Assembly: GCA_904066235.2 (NCBI GenBank)
Contig: CAJFCV020000004.1
Location: forward strand, 11,408,001 to 11,472,000
Origin: Bursaphelenchus xylophilus
Lineage: Eukaryota > Nematoda > Chromadorea > Rhabditida > Aphelenchoididae
Reading direction: 5' to 3'
DNA length: 64,000 nt
Part shown: positions 23,452 through 34,566 of the stretch, piece after piece
Position numbering within the stretch: position 1 is the first letter of the stretch
How the letters are laid out: each line of letters starts with the position of its first letter
The notes under the pieces: generated by a model
The model's input: the letters and a program-made list of their open reading frames with translations, nothing else
The model's database searches: none
What the model was told of the DNA's origin: nothing
Translations under genes and position numbers: made by a program

Positions 23452-25277
23452 AAGACGATTTTTGGCTCGCTGCGTCAGCGGTGGACATAGGAAAAAATCG
23501 ATTTTGAGTTTTTTGCATAAAAATGACCGTCGATATGTGCTAAGGAAAAGCGAACAACAGTTTTTCTTAATTCTGCCCGGAAGGCATAAATTTGCTTAAA
23601 TTTGTCTTTTTTGGAATTTTCGATCTGGCGACGTCATAGAAAGAGCAAATCACCCAAAATTTTGCTTGTATACGTTTTCGACCATTGGGAATTCATTTTT
23701 TTGAAAATTAAGTCTCTCAGATTACTGTAACATAGGCATATTGTAATCCGGTCGACAAAAATCGACCGTAACTCCTTCGTATCAAAAATCCCACAGGATT
23801 TTATTTCAGATTCGGAATCAGCATAAAATTCTGCATATTATACACATAATGTGAGGTCATAACTCCAGGGGGGAGATCGCGTAGTATATTGGATTTTGGC
23901 AAAAAGTACGTTTGAAAGGTCGCGGGTTCGATCCCCGCTTGGTGCAAATATTGAAAACACGGCGGAACTCGCGTTTAATGGACACCTAAGGGTTACATGA
24001 GATACACTAAGCAATTTTAAACATTAATGGATATCTAATTGCGATTAAAACTGATTTTATATAATTTTTGGAGACTGAATATGCAAAAAATGAAACTGCT
24101 TCAAACCGCTTGAAATTGGCAACACTTATTCTAGGGTCAATTTTAAGAAACTTTTCCGTTAACTTTTTTTGGTAGATCACCGTACCATGGATTACTGCAA
24201 CATTAAACCTGATTTGGTTTTTCGTGTACCACATGGCGCATAGAAGTCGGATTGTCATCATTGTGCTCAGAATGGTTAAGAAAGGGTTTTCTTGTGTACA
24301 AAAAAATTTTTATGGCTGTACCGTTTGGAATGGCCGAGTTATTTGACGCACTTTCACCAATTGATTATGACATCAAGACGCGTTGCAATAAAGGTCGAAT
24401 TTTCTTTCATATATAGAAAGTGGATCTTTTCGCTGTCTAAAACGACTAGTTAAAACGATTTAATATTTTATGCAAGCATTTTGAAGAAAATTGCAGTTAA
24501 TCAGGACACGTTTAATGCTACAGTAATCCATGGTACGGTGCTCTGCCAAAAAAAGTTAACACAAAAGTTTCTTACAATTGACCCTAGAATAAGTGTTGCC
24601 AGTTTCAAGCGGTTTGAAGCAATTTCATTTTTTGCATATTCAGTCTCCAAAAATTGTATAATATCAGTTTTAATCACAATTAGATATGCATTAATGTTTA
24701 AAATTGCTTAGTGTATCTCATATAACCCTTAGGTGTCCATTAAACGCGAGTTCCGCCGTGTTTTCAATATTTGCACCAAGCGGGGATCGAACCCGCGACC
24801 TTTCAAACGTAATTTTTGCCAAAATCCAATATACTACGCGATCTCCCCCCTGGAGTTATGACCTCACATTATGTGTATAATATGCAGAATTTTATGCTGA
24901 TTCCGAATCTGAAATAAAATCCTGTGGGATTTTTGATACGAAGGAGTTACGGTCGATTTTTGTCGACCGGATTACAATATGCCTATGTTACAGTAATCTG
25001 AGAGACTTAATTTTCAAAAAAATGAATTCCCAATGGTCGAAAACGTACACAAGCAAAATTTTGGGTGATTTGCTTTTTCTATGACGTCACCAGGTCGAAA
25101 ATTCCAAAAAAGACAAATTTAAGCAAATTTATGCCTTCCGGGCAGAATTAAGAAAAACTGTTGTTCGCTTTTCCTTAGCACATTTCGACGGTCATTTTTA
25201 TGCAAAAAACTCAAAATCGATTTTTTCCTATGTCCCGGGTCCATTACGGGCTGACGCAGCGAGCCAAAAATCGTCTT
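23452..25277. mobile_element. 1.8-kb TTAA-flanked palindrome
   Basis: Inverted arms of about 800 bp surround a spacer of about 220 bp (24262-24480). The termini are AAGACGATTTTTGGCTCGCT and its inverse, each directly flanked by TTAA (23448-23451 and 25278-25281), the target duplication of piggyBac-type elements. Palindromic TTAA elements are known from Caenorhabditis repeat libraries (the PALTTAA class), so this is probably a relative. Both arms carry mirror-image ORFs (around 24007-24261 minus and 24481-24711 plus) with no recognisable domain, and both carry a tRNA-like segment. Confidence 0.9.
23872..23947 (+). other. tRNA-like (pol III-type) segment in palindrome arm
   Basis: GCGGG-TTCGATC-CCCGC forms a perfect tRNA T-arm containing the B-box word GGTTCGATCCC. 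About 45 bp upstream, GCGTAGTATATTGG resembles an A box. The 5' strand GGGGGAG cannot pair with the 3' strand TTGGTGC and there is no anticodon stem, so it is not a functional tRNA. A mirror copy lies on the minus strand of the other arm (about 24774-24850). Most likely a tRNA-derived SINE-like or captured promoter sequence. Confidence 0.7.
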
Positions 25278-25329
25278 TTAAGATCTCAGATTATTTTTTA
25301 GACAGCGTGAGAAAACAAAATATGACATC

Positions 25330-25447
25330 ACTCTGTCGGAAAAATAATGAGCGCAATGTCGCTGCGCCGACCGCTTCGCGTTGATTTAGCCGTGGCGATG
25401 TCACCTTGGATCCGACAGAGTGCTCAATATTTTCCCGACAGATTGAT
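25330..25447. repeat. RTGT type-A MITE, shortened
   Basis: CTCTGTCGGAAAAATAATGA to TCAATATTTTCCCGACAG. The interior is shorter than that of other type-A copies. Confidence 0.85.
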
Positions 25448-25945
25448 ATGAAGTGTCGCGCTTGGGGCTATTATAGTTTTAAGCCAAGTTCGGAGACCAT
25501 TACACCTTGAGGAACATAAGCAACATTACAAAATCTTTACTTCTAGTAAAGATTTTCCACATCTGAGCTTCCCAAACCCTTTTTATATTTCCATGAAAAT
25601 GGAAACAATGGTGTGAGAAATGATTACAATTTACAACAATGAACAATTACTTTCCCATTGGTCAAACCGGTTTGCAAAAAAACTTTCCGGTCGAGACCAT
25701 ATTCTCATACGTACGTACAACTAAGCAGAGACCACATTTTGTGCTGTATGGGAAACCCTTGTACAAGCAATTCTCAAATTTTTGAGGTGCAATTTTCTCC
25801 AGACATTCCTGGAAGACAAAAAGTTTGCACGTATATGGCTTCGGGAACAGTGAGAAGAGTACGATAAGTACATACACACACAAGAAGCACAGAGATGAGA
25901 AATATATACGTTTTCTTGCGAAAGTTCATGCTGGTGTTCACATAC

Positions 25946-26083
25946 CAGTCTGTCGGGAAAATAATGACCACAATGTCGCATCTAAAATCACCGCCGAGAA
26001 AATGCATAGCAAAATCAAATTGCTTTTCACTTCAGCAAAAATAATGGGCTATATTATGCTCATTATTTTCCCGACAGACTATT
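25946..26083. repeat. RTGT type-A MITE
   Basis: CAGTCTGTCGGGAAAATAAT to CATTATTTTCCCGACAGACT, type-A interior. Confidence 0.9.
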
Positions 26084-26139
26084 ACAAGACTCACGGAAAA
26101 AATGTTCAAAGTGAGACACACAAATTTTTATAAGACTTG

Positions 26140-26362
26140 GCACAATGCACGACCGGAATAGACTCTTAGCTATCAGTTTTTTACACTTCGTCTTAATCTT
26201 ACAGAGAAGACAGAGAAAAGACGCGCAAAAACGTACTCGCTCGCCCCAAAGACTCCCCATTTCTTCACCGACAAAAAGTTTCTTTGCGTTTTTTTTGGCA
26301 AACTGCCAATCCATTCACCAGATTTATTAGCTTATCTCAGTTTGACATGCAATGGCCAGCCT
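26140..26362. repeat. Interspersed repeat shared with 41328-41540
   Basis: Shares long blocks with 41328-41540, including GACCGGAATAGACTCTT, CATTTCTTC(A/C)CCGAC and TTAGCTTATCTCAGTTTGAC. The 41328 copy has inverted ends GCACGTCAAACTGAG and CTCAGTTTGACGTGC, making it a MITE; in the present copy the left end is eroded. Confidence 0.7.
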
Positions 26363-26958
26363 GGGTACGGCCAAAAAGAATGTTTCCTTTCGCCTACTCT
26401 CTCAGTGACAAAAATCGTTGAATTTTTCTAATTTTTCCAAGATTTTTTTTGGCTACCAATGCTAAGCGCAGGCTGAAAATTAGAGGAATTAAATTTAAAG
26501 CACAGCGGATTCAAATGTACGAGACGTTTCGAACGTTCCGAAAAAACAATCTTTCAGTGTTCAGAGAGATCGCCGGCTGGATCCGGCTTGTTTTGGCTGA
26601 CCCCTTTTATTCGATTCAGAATGTGGAAACAAGAAATTGAAAGAAGCGAAAGGCGTAAGTGCAAACTCGGCGTCAAAACAAAACAAATTTGGACGTTTGC
26701 AGCACCATTGAGGATACTCTGGCGACAAGTTCGAGAACACTACAGACTCTCTAAATCTATAAAATGAAAAATTTTTGTCACAGGGATTCCTGTGTGGAAC
26801 GAATGCGATTTTTTAAAAGATTTTGCGTGAAGGCACATTTTTTTTTCTTCTTTTTTTTTGTTTTCCTACCCACCGCCGTGGGCACAAAGGCCTAGGACAG
26901 TAGTCGTAGATCACAATGGATTCTAGGTCTTCATCGTCAACGCAAGATCAATTCTGTA

Positions 26959-27207
26959 CAGTGGGACCTGATCCAGTGGCAAAAAACGTATCATTTTGCA
27001 TCCGGGAAGTATCAAAAATGTGGAAAAATGCTTCCCTCCCCAAGTGAAAACCCCGTTTTGAAATGCGCGCCCTTTCCCCCACAAAAAGAGTGGGCGCGTT
27101 TTTGAAATCGGAGTTTTGTCACTTGGAGAGGGAGGTATTTCGCTACATTTTTGATACTTCCCGGATACGAAATGGTACGTTTTTGGCCAATTTATCAGGT
27201 CCCACTG
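26959..27207. repeat. R240 hairpin MITE with intact TA duplication
   Basis: CAGTGGGACCTGATCCAGTG to TCAGGTCCCACTG, flanked by TA on both sides (26957-26958 and 27208-27209). The clearest complete copy; it supports Tc1/mariner-type insertion for the family. Confidence 0.9.
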
Positions 27208-27713
27208 TATAGCCTACTCACGATCTCGAAACAAGAAGTAACACAGCAGGACAAACCATTTATTATAGCTGTATTTCAAAATCCAGGGACAATTTTCGAA
27301 AAATCCTTAAAAAATCGGGGAAAAAGTTTTCACCCCCCCCTTGAAAAAAGTTAAATTTCGATTGAGCGAACCTCGCCCAAAACGAAGATTTTTGAATACC
27401 TCAGCAGTATTTTCGCCCCTCTACCCGAAATTGGGCAGCTAATTTTTACATATTCTTAATCAGCACAATTTTTCGGATTTTTGAGAAATGTCCCGTCTGA
27501 GAAATAGGAGCCACCACAGAAGTACTTTCCTCGTTAAAAATGGTCTACACTCCTTGCAAAAAAAGTAAAATGTACTGCGCCGAGCGACAAAAAGTCTTTT
27601 TTTGTCGCGAGGCAAAATGCATGGTACAACCCCAATTTACAGCGTGCACTTTTGGCTTTTGCATTGCACTAAAATATCGCAGTGATGTCGGCTTTCCAAC
27701 TACCAACTGATAT

Positions 27714-27970
27714 ACAAAGACGGACCCGATCCAGTGGCAACAAACGTACTATTTTGCACCCGGGAAGTATCAAAAATGTGGCAAAATTCTTCCCTCTCCA
27801 TGTGAAAAAACCCCGATTTCAAAAGCGCACCCGCTTTTTTTGTGAGGGAAAGGGCGCGCCTTTCAAAACTTAGTTTTTTTCACTTATAGAAGGAAGCATT
27901 TTGCCACATTTTTGATACTTCCCGGATGGAAAATGGTACGTTTTTTGCCATTGGATCAGGTTCCCCACTG
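27714..27970. repeat. R240 hairpin MITE
   Basis: Arms GATCCAGTGGCAACAAACGT and its near-inverse, ending CACTG followed by TA. It is embedded in a larger repeat whose right edge, GCACTTTATGAAAACACTAG, resembles the CTAGTC-end elements. Confidence 0.85.
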
Positions 27971-28451
27971 TACGTCGCTGCGGTTTTGCCGAATCATTTG
28001 CGGGGTGCAGCCCGCTTTTTCGAGTTTGCATTGTACGAAAAACAGCAATATTCCGTGCCAAACGGAAGTAAAAAAAGCAAAGTGCACTGTGTATTCGAGA
28101 TACACACAGTAAAAAAACAAAGGCAAAAAAAGTCTGCGCACTTTATGAAAACACTAGTCGTACTGGCTCCATTATGCACAATTTCTCCTAAAAAACAGTG
28201 GCATTGTTCTTTGGCCTTGGCGTGCACTTTTACCGCTTCCGGGCGGGAAAAAACAACTGTCATTATGTACATACACACCCTCTAAGCTGGTATATATTTT
28301 TCATGAGTTCATGTTTTCGTACAAAAATTCTGCCAAACCATTTATTCCTATGCATATTCGAAGAGAAATGTAGAATTCGGGGATTGTTATGCGATTCTTT
28401 ACACGTTCAGAATATAATATATAATAGTAAATTATGGAATAAGTGTGAGAT

Positions 28452-31400
28452 CTATGGATAAATGGCGACTTCCGACGCCGTCTTCGACGTACTGGGCGTG
28501 GAAGAGCCGGACAGGGAGAGCTGTCGCTGCAAGGCTTCGGCTTCGATCTTGTCGCTGATATGTCGTCCAACTCGGCTTATAATCATGAAGAAGGCGACTC
28601 TGGAAAACATATGCAGGTGGTATTTTAAAGTTATGGTTTAAAATACGCTTCAACTCAATGGGCAATTTTTCAAGACGCTAGGATTTTATGCAAATTTTGC
28701 GCATACAAGGTCATTTATAAGATCCGGAAAATTTCATTTTTTTCAAGCCCAGTGAAAAGTAAACATATGCTATTTACTCGGGACACAAGCTTCGGCAATT
28801 CTGTCGCCTAAATCGCGTACGCTTTGTACACGTACAGTGAGGGACCTGATCCGATGGCAAAAAACGTCTCCTTTTGCATCCCGGAAGGGACCAAAATGAC
28901 TCCAAACCACTCCCTTCTCTAATTGTAAGCTAAAAAACTCGGCTTTGAAAAGCGCGCCCTTTCCTTCAAGGCGGGCTCTTCAAAGCGGGGGTTTTTAGCT
29001 TAGAGAAGGGAAGGGTTTGGAGACATTTTGGTCCCTTACGGGATGCAAAATGAGACGTGTTTTGCCATTGGATGAAAACACGCACAGCGTGCCAAAAAAT
29101 AAACATTTACAACCAATTCTCAAAAAACTTACGCCACAATAATGATGATCGCCCCAGCGATAATCAAATACAAATCCGGCTTGGTGATCAAGAAACCAAT
29201 CAACGCTAGGGTCTCCAAAATATAAACAAACGACGCCAAGACCTGTCGATGCAGATGTGATGACAGGAAAGCTCCAATCGGCGAGCATGTGACGACTACT
29301 GGCACCGCAACCGAGAAATACTCCCAGGCCAGCTCGGACACATTCTTCTGGATCAACTGGCGCCAATAAAACCCGACCCATGTGTTCAAGCACATGAGTA
29401 GCACCGAGGTCGGTGTTGCGACCTTTTCGGAGACCCGGAAAAGCAGCGTGAGCATCGAAAAGGAGCAGATATCGACGCCGGAGCCGGTCCACGCGCTAAG
29501 CAGGCCACCGAAGAGGCCGGTGAGGAAGAGCGCAATGGCTTGCCATGCGCCGAAGTTCGGGATCGAGTCGTAGGTTTTGCGCTTCTTTTGGAGATTCAGA
29601 ATTAGTAGAGAGACGGCGAAGGCAAACCAAATCGAAACAAACATCATCTTCTTTTGATGCGCTGGAAATGAGATTTTTGGTTTTGCGAAAGGTCGATGAA
29701 AAAATTTTTTTTCACAACGGTCAGTCTGTCGGGAAAACAATGAGCGCAGTGTCGAAGCGCCAATTGTGTCGCTGAAGTGAAAAGTAATTTGATTTTACCG
29801 CGACACACTCCATTTTCTCGGTGGCGATGAGATTTTTGATGCGACAGATTGCTCATTCTTTTCCTGATATACTGGTAAAGTCGACTCTTTGTATCTGTCG
29901 GGATAATAATGAGGATTTGTCGCGGCAAAATTTGAGGTCCCGTCGTAGTCGATATTAATCCATGACACTTTGCCGACAAAATTTCATGCGGGTTGAATAT
30001 ACGGGAAAATAATGAGCGCAGTGTCGCAGCGCCAACAGCGTCGTTGAAGAAAAAAAATTTGACTTTCAGCGACACAATTTATTTTCATGCGTGCTTTTCC
30101 CGACAGACTGATCTTTTTCTGTGGTCGTCTACAACAACAACTGGACCGATTTTTATAAACGAAAACTGTCAAAAACTTGTCGAGTATTGCAAAACCTCAA
30201 CTTTTCTGAAAGTTTCGTGTAACTATCTCTATATCTTTTTCGGAACATTTGACTCACCATCCAGCAAATCATCCATAAATTGCAACCCAATGATGATGGA
30301 GAAGAAAGCGCCTAAGCTACTGAAAATAATCGAATGCCATTCCACTTTGACTTTCATGTAGACCACAGTAAATGATGAGGCAGCCATACCACAACTCTGA
30401 ATCATCAATGAGAAGTCTCTTGAAACTGTTGGCGGGATTTTTAAAAGTAATGTCATCACTGGAAAGGCGATCGCTCCGCCGCCTTCGGAGGTGGCTCCTG
30501 GAAAGGATAAAAGATAGTGGAAACTCTGTACAACGAACTCTGATAAAACGAAGACAGTTTGCCAGTCTGTCGGGAAAATAATGAGTATTCTGTCGCATCA
30601 AAAATTGCATCGCCACGGAGAAAATGAATTGTGCCGCGGCGAAATCAAATTGCTTTTTACCTGAGCGACGCCAATGGCACATGGACATTGTGATCATTAT
30701 TTTCCCGACATTCTGTAAGGCACAAGCTCAAATGTTCCAATGATCAATTTTAGACCCTATAGAACATCCCCTTTACTCACGATATGGATAAAAATAAGGC
30801 ACATACCAGAAACGAGCCCTCCAAGGATCATGGTGATTGCCATTTCGTATCGTGTGGGATACAACGCGAAGATGTTGTTGCGGATGGCTAGAGACCACCA
30901 GCAGGTTTGGAAGAACAGGAATGGGAAGAGAAACGCAAAGTATTTCCGGTACCGCTCGTAGAATGGGAGATTTTCGCGGCCCTGAGCATTAATTTTGTCT
31001 TGGACTTTGTCATCGAGGTGTTGCCCTGTAAATTTAAACAATTTTCTTAAGTAGCATCATATATCAATTTCTAAAATCTACAGTGGTGGACCTGATCCAG
31101 TGGCAAAAACCGCGCCTTATTGCATCCAGGAAGTATCAAAAAATGTGGCAAAATACCTCCCTCTCCAAGTTAAAAAACTCAGATTTCAAAAGCGCGCCCT
31201 TTTTGGGAGGAAAAAAGGCGCGCCCTTCAAAACGAAGTTTTTTCACTTGGAGAGGGAAGCATTTTGCCACATTTTTTATACTTCCCAGATGCAGAATGGC
31301 ATATTTTTTGCCACTGGATCAGGGCCCCCACCGTAGCTTGGGATTTGAAAAAATCATTGATATTTTTAGGCCAACAAATGGTAAAAAATGACCGATTTTT

Positions 31401-31764
31401 GGCGTCGGGTGAACCTGCAATTCCTGAAAATTTCAGCTTGCAGTTTGCAGGGATTGACTGGATATTCAACGGTCTTAGCGGCCGAAAGAGTATGGAGAAC
31501 AATTAGAGAAAAAAATGCTTTTCAAATTTTCCTAGGATTTGAACTTTTTACTGCTGATCCTCGCCTTACCCTCCAGAAAATACTTTTTCAAAAAGCCTCC
31601 GAGACCTCTGGACTTCTTTGCCGGCCTTTGAACAACCTCCCCACCAAATCCACCCAATCCTTTTGCATCATCCAGCGGCTTGATTGTGTTCATTCCAAAA
31701 AAGGTTGACTGGGGTCGTATATCCGCAACACAGGTGAATCGGGGTCTATATCCGCTCAAAACTT
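28452..31764 (-). CDS. TauE/SafE-like multi-pass membrane transporter (5 exons, 5' end open)
   Basis: Exons on the minus strand: 31764-31570, 31025-30807, 30497-30258, 29661-29133 and 28599-28452. All junctions use GT-AG and the 442 codons recovered plus stop keep one frame. Two repeats typical of the TauE/SafE (sulfite exporter) superfamily are seen: GGLVSGATSEGGGAIAFPV early and GLFGGLLSAWTGSGVDI later, each starting a run of hydrophobic helices. The N-terminal exon reads RPQSTFFGMNTIKPLDD, then a Lys/Arg-rich linker; the tail after the last helix is Ser/Thr-rich and cytosolic by prediction. The substrate is unknown; sulfur-containing or organic anions are suggested only by family. The first exon has an acceptor, so a short upstream exon is probably missing, although an in-frame ATG exists at 31843. 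Introns carry two R240 and at least three RTGT elements. Confidence 0.8.
28835..29075. repeat. R240 variant in TauE-like gene intron
   Basis: Starts CAGTGAGGGACCTGATCC after TA. Both arms differ from the family consensus in matching ways: left GTCTCCTTTTGCATCC, right GGATGCAAAATGAGAC; left GGGACCAAAATG, right CATTTTGGTCCC. The right terminus is lost after TGCCATTGGATGA. Confidence 0.85.
29721..30110. repeat. Three RTGT elements in one intron
   Basis: 29721-29873 is a complete type-A copy. A type-B-like left end starts near 29893 (CTGTCGGGATAATAATGAGG). 30001-30110 is a shortened copy ending TTTCCCGACAGACTGAT. All lie in the intron between the exons ending at 30258 and beginning at 29661. Confidence 0.8.
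30562..30716. repeat. RTGT type-A MITE in intron
   Basis: CAGTCTGTCGGGAAAATAAT to TATTTTCCCGACATTCTG, lying between the exons at 30807 and 30497 of the TauE-like gene. Confidence 0.85.
31081..31333. repeat. R240 hairpin MITE in intron
   Basis: CAGTGGTGGACCTGATCCAG to GGATCAGGGCCCCCACCG, flanked by TA (31079-31080 and 31334-31335), inside the first recovered intron of the TauE-like gene. Confidence 0.9.
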
Positions 31765-32230
31765 CTGAAAGACCCTTCAAAACGAATGGGGAGGGAAAAC
31801 AATCAAAAAAGTTTTGAAACGCGCAAAAAAAATAAACTTTCATCTTTTATCTTTCAACTCTCATAACGTTGGAGTCAAAAGACCGCCGAACCCGTGGAAT
31901 TGCAACTTGCAATCACATGCACGACCTGTTTCTTACCTGAGGAATGGAAGTTATGCAGGGATGGAAAAAGTTTTGTAATACGAATGGCAAACAGCCCTAA
32001 ATATACAAAGGTTTTATTACGCGGGAGGGGATATCAATTGTATTTGTCGCGCTCGATTGAGGAAAATATTTTTTTGGGCAGGGTAAACTTTGGGGTTGAG
32101 AAAAAAACTGTTGGTTGCGAAAATGAGAGAGAGAATTGCTCGAAGAGCAAAGCTCAGGTTTTGATGAAACTTGAAAAAATAAAGATTTCTGTCCTCACGA
32201 TCAGCCAGCCTTGTTCTGAAGTTGGTTTTA

Positions 32231-32385
32231 GGAGTCTGTCGGGAAAATAATGAGCACTCTGTCGCATCGAAAATCGAATCGCCGCTGGAGAAATGAATTG
32301 TGTCGCGACAAAATCAAATTGCTTTTCAATTCAGCTACGCGATAGGCGCAGCGACATCGTGCTGATTATTTTCTCGACAGATAGA
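32231..32385. repeat. RTGT type-A MITE
   Basis: AGTCTGTCGGGAAAATAATG to TTATTTTCTCGACAGAT with type-A interior. Confidence 0.85.
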
Positions 32386-33270
32386 TATTCAAGGCTGGTA
32401 CCTTTGCGATAAAGATAGAGGCCATTCTCGCTGTTTTTAGCAATAATTTGGTACAATAATTTTCTTCTTGAAGTCCAGAAGGAGTTGGATTTTAGAGACT
32501 TCAATTTTGGACATTCAAAACAAACAGTAAAAATCCAATCTTTGATTAGTTACACCTACGCAAGCGCAGCGTTAAGTTCGTTATTTCGACCGCTTCTCGA
32601 GCTCTTACACGGCACTGGGAAACACATTTTGAAATGAATGTTCTATAAACAGCAATAATTTCTAGTCAAATTGTTTTTTTTTTCAAAGGTCCCAAAATAG
32701 GCCGTGGTGGCTAAATTTTGGGCAATCTTTAAAAATCTGAGCGTTCCTACCAAGCACTTTATTTATGAAAACTCATGCTTCTTCTAGGAAGAGTTGGCGT
32801 TCAAAAAAATAAACTTTTGACCCGTTCTAGTCACCATACCATCCAGCTTGACCTACCGCACTTTTTAGCGTCTTAAATACCATCTCTTTTCTACAATACC
32901 CTCAAAACGGTGACTGACAGCTCCCATAATTCGCATTTTGTCAGTTACAAACACTCTCTACCAAATCCCGCCATACCATTGTCATAACCGCTACCAGCCG
33001 CCGACCGCTAATCTGACGGGTGACATAATCGAATCTCTGTATACATTTCCTCACTTTGATCCCTCTATTTGTCATATTCGCTTTTATTGGAGGGTTGGTG
33101 GCGTCATGAACACAGAAAGGCTCGGTTCCCGGAATTGAAACTTTTTTGTTGCTTGCCCGCGAACCCGCGGGGTTTTTTTGTTGTCAAACTTTTGTATATC
33201 AAAGTTGAGAGATAAATCGTTGGTCAAACATTTGAGGAGTCGAGTTTTGAGCAGTACGGTAATCCAGAAT
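32386..33270. other. Intergenic, no supported feature
   Basis: No coherent exon, RNA gene or repeat end recognised. From about 33270 to 33590 a degenerate R450 fragment begins (AGCCGAGAGAGTACATGAAA and later CTCGGTCGTTTCTGCAG). Confidence 0.5.
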
Positions 33271-33591
33271 TTGGAAAAAAACTATAAGCAGGATCTTTAC
33301 AGCCGAGAGAGTACATGAAAAACGGAGAGGGTCAGACAGAAAAACGCTTTTTGATCACATCTTTGCCTGTCCTATGCGGATATGGGACCGGCAAAGACGT
33401 GATCAAAAGCCCTCTACGATAGGAATAGGCATGAAATTTTCATGCCAAAATTTGCCATCACAAAATTTTTCCAACTTTCAACCAAAAAATCTCGGTCGTT
33501 TCTGCAGAGTGCGAGCTGGGATTTATCTTCGAAAAGAACATTTCAAGTCTTTGGGCCAAGGGTCTCACAATGCCTTAAAAAATTGATCTAA

Positions 33592-34044
33592 CAGGGGAAG
33601 TATATACTCCAAGTGCGACGCTCAGATTTTGATGAAACTTGGCACAAATTTAGAATAATTTTTTCTACGATATATGCAAGATTCTTAGCTCGCGCTTTAC
33701 AGAAACAACCGAGATTTTTAGACCGAAAGTCGGCGAAAATTTAGGGGTTTTTGCCGAATTTCGGCACGAAAAGTTTCGTGCCTATTTCTACCGCAAAGGA
33801 TAATGTTTCTACAAAAAATCAAAATTTTCCGCACGAAACTGCCAAAGTTATGGCCAAAAAGCGTTTTTCTCTCTGACCGCTCTCCACGTTTAGCGTGCTC
33901 TCTCGGCGGCAAAAATTGTTCGATATCTCGGTGGCACCCGCAAAGCGCGAGCTAAAACCTTCAGGAATTGATATTTATTCCATCCCCGACGTGTGTGCGA
34001 AATTTAAAGAAAATCTGAGCGTCGCACTTGGAGTACTTCCCCTG
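33592..34044. mobile_element. R450 non-autonomous transposon with TAA duplication
   Basis: Complete 453-bp copy, CAGGGGAAGTATATACTCCA to GGAGTACTTCCCCTG. TAA flanks both sides (33589-33591 and 34045-34047). With the TTA pair around 14205-15027 this gives a 3-bp TWA duplication, the habit of PIF/Harbinger elements. Confidence 0.9.
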
Positions 34045-34566
34045 TAAATTAGTGCGAAGCTTCACCAAGATCTGAGCGCCGCCCCTGATGCACTTTTCCT
34101 ATAAGCGAACTATAAAACTTCGGGCTAAAATACACATATCACTGTTTTCCGTCATAGAAAACTATTCAACGATCTTGCGTTCAAGAAAGGCTGTAAGATC
34201 GCGCTAGAAGTTACGCCTGAGATTTCAAACCCCTAAAAAACTTTATAATATTATATTTTTACGGTCCTCAATAAAAACAGAAGGCTCTGTTAATTAAACC
34301 TGACCAATTTCCCAAACTATAACATCGAATTTAATAACCCTTTCAACTCTTCAAAATGAGACCATATAGGTTTGATCTCTTCGTTGTTAATCGCCTTTGC
34401 GGCCATAATTAGCGTTGATAAGAAGGGATGATAATTTGCTAACGAACGGAAATAGAGGTTTTTATTAAAGGACATTCCTTATTAATGAGTAAAAATCTTT
34501 GGCTAGCATGAATTTTTCAGTACTAAAATGCTATAGAATATACATATTTTTCACAGGATTACGAAT

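Noticed and set aside
23872..23947. Functional tRNA gene
   Set aside because: The T-arm is perfect, but the acceptor strands do not pair and there is no anticodon arm; called tRNA-like only.
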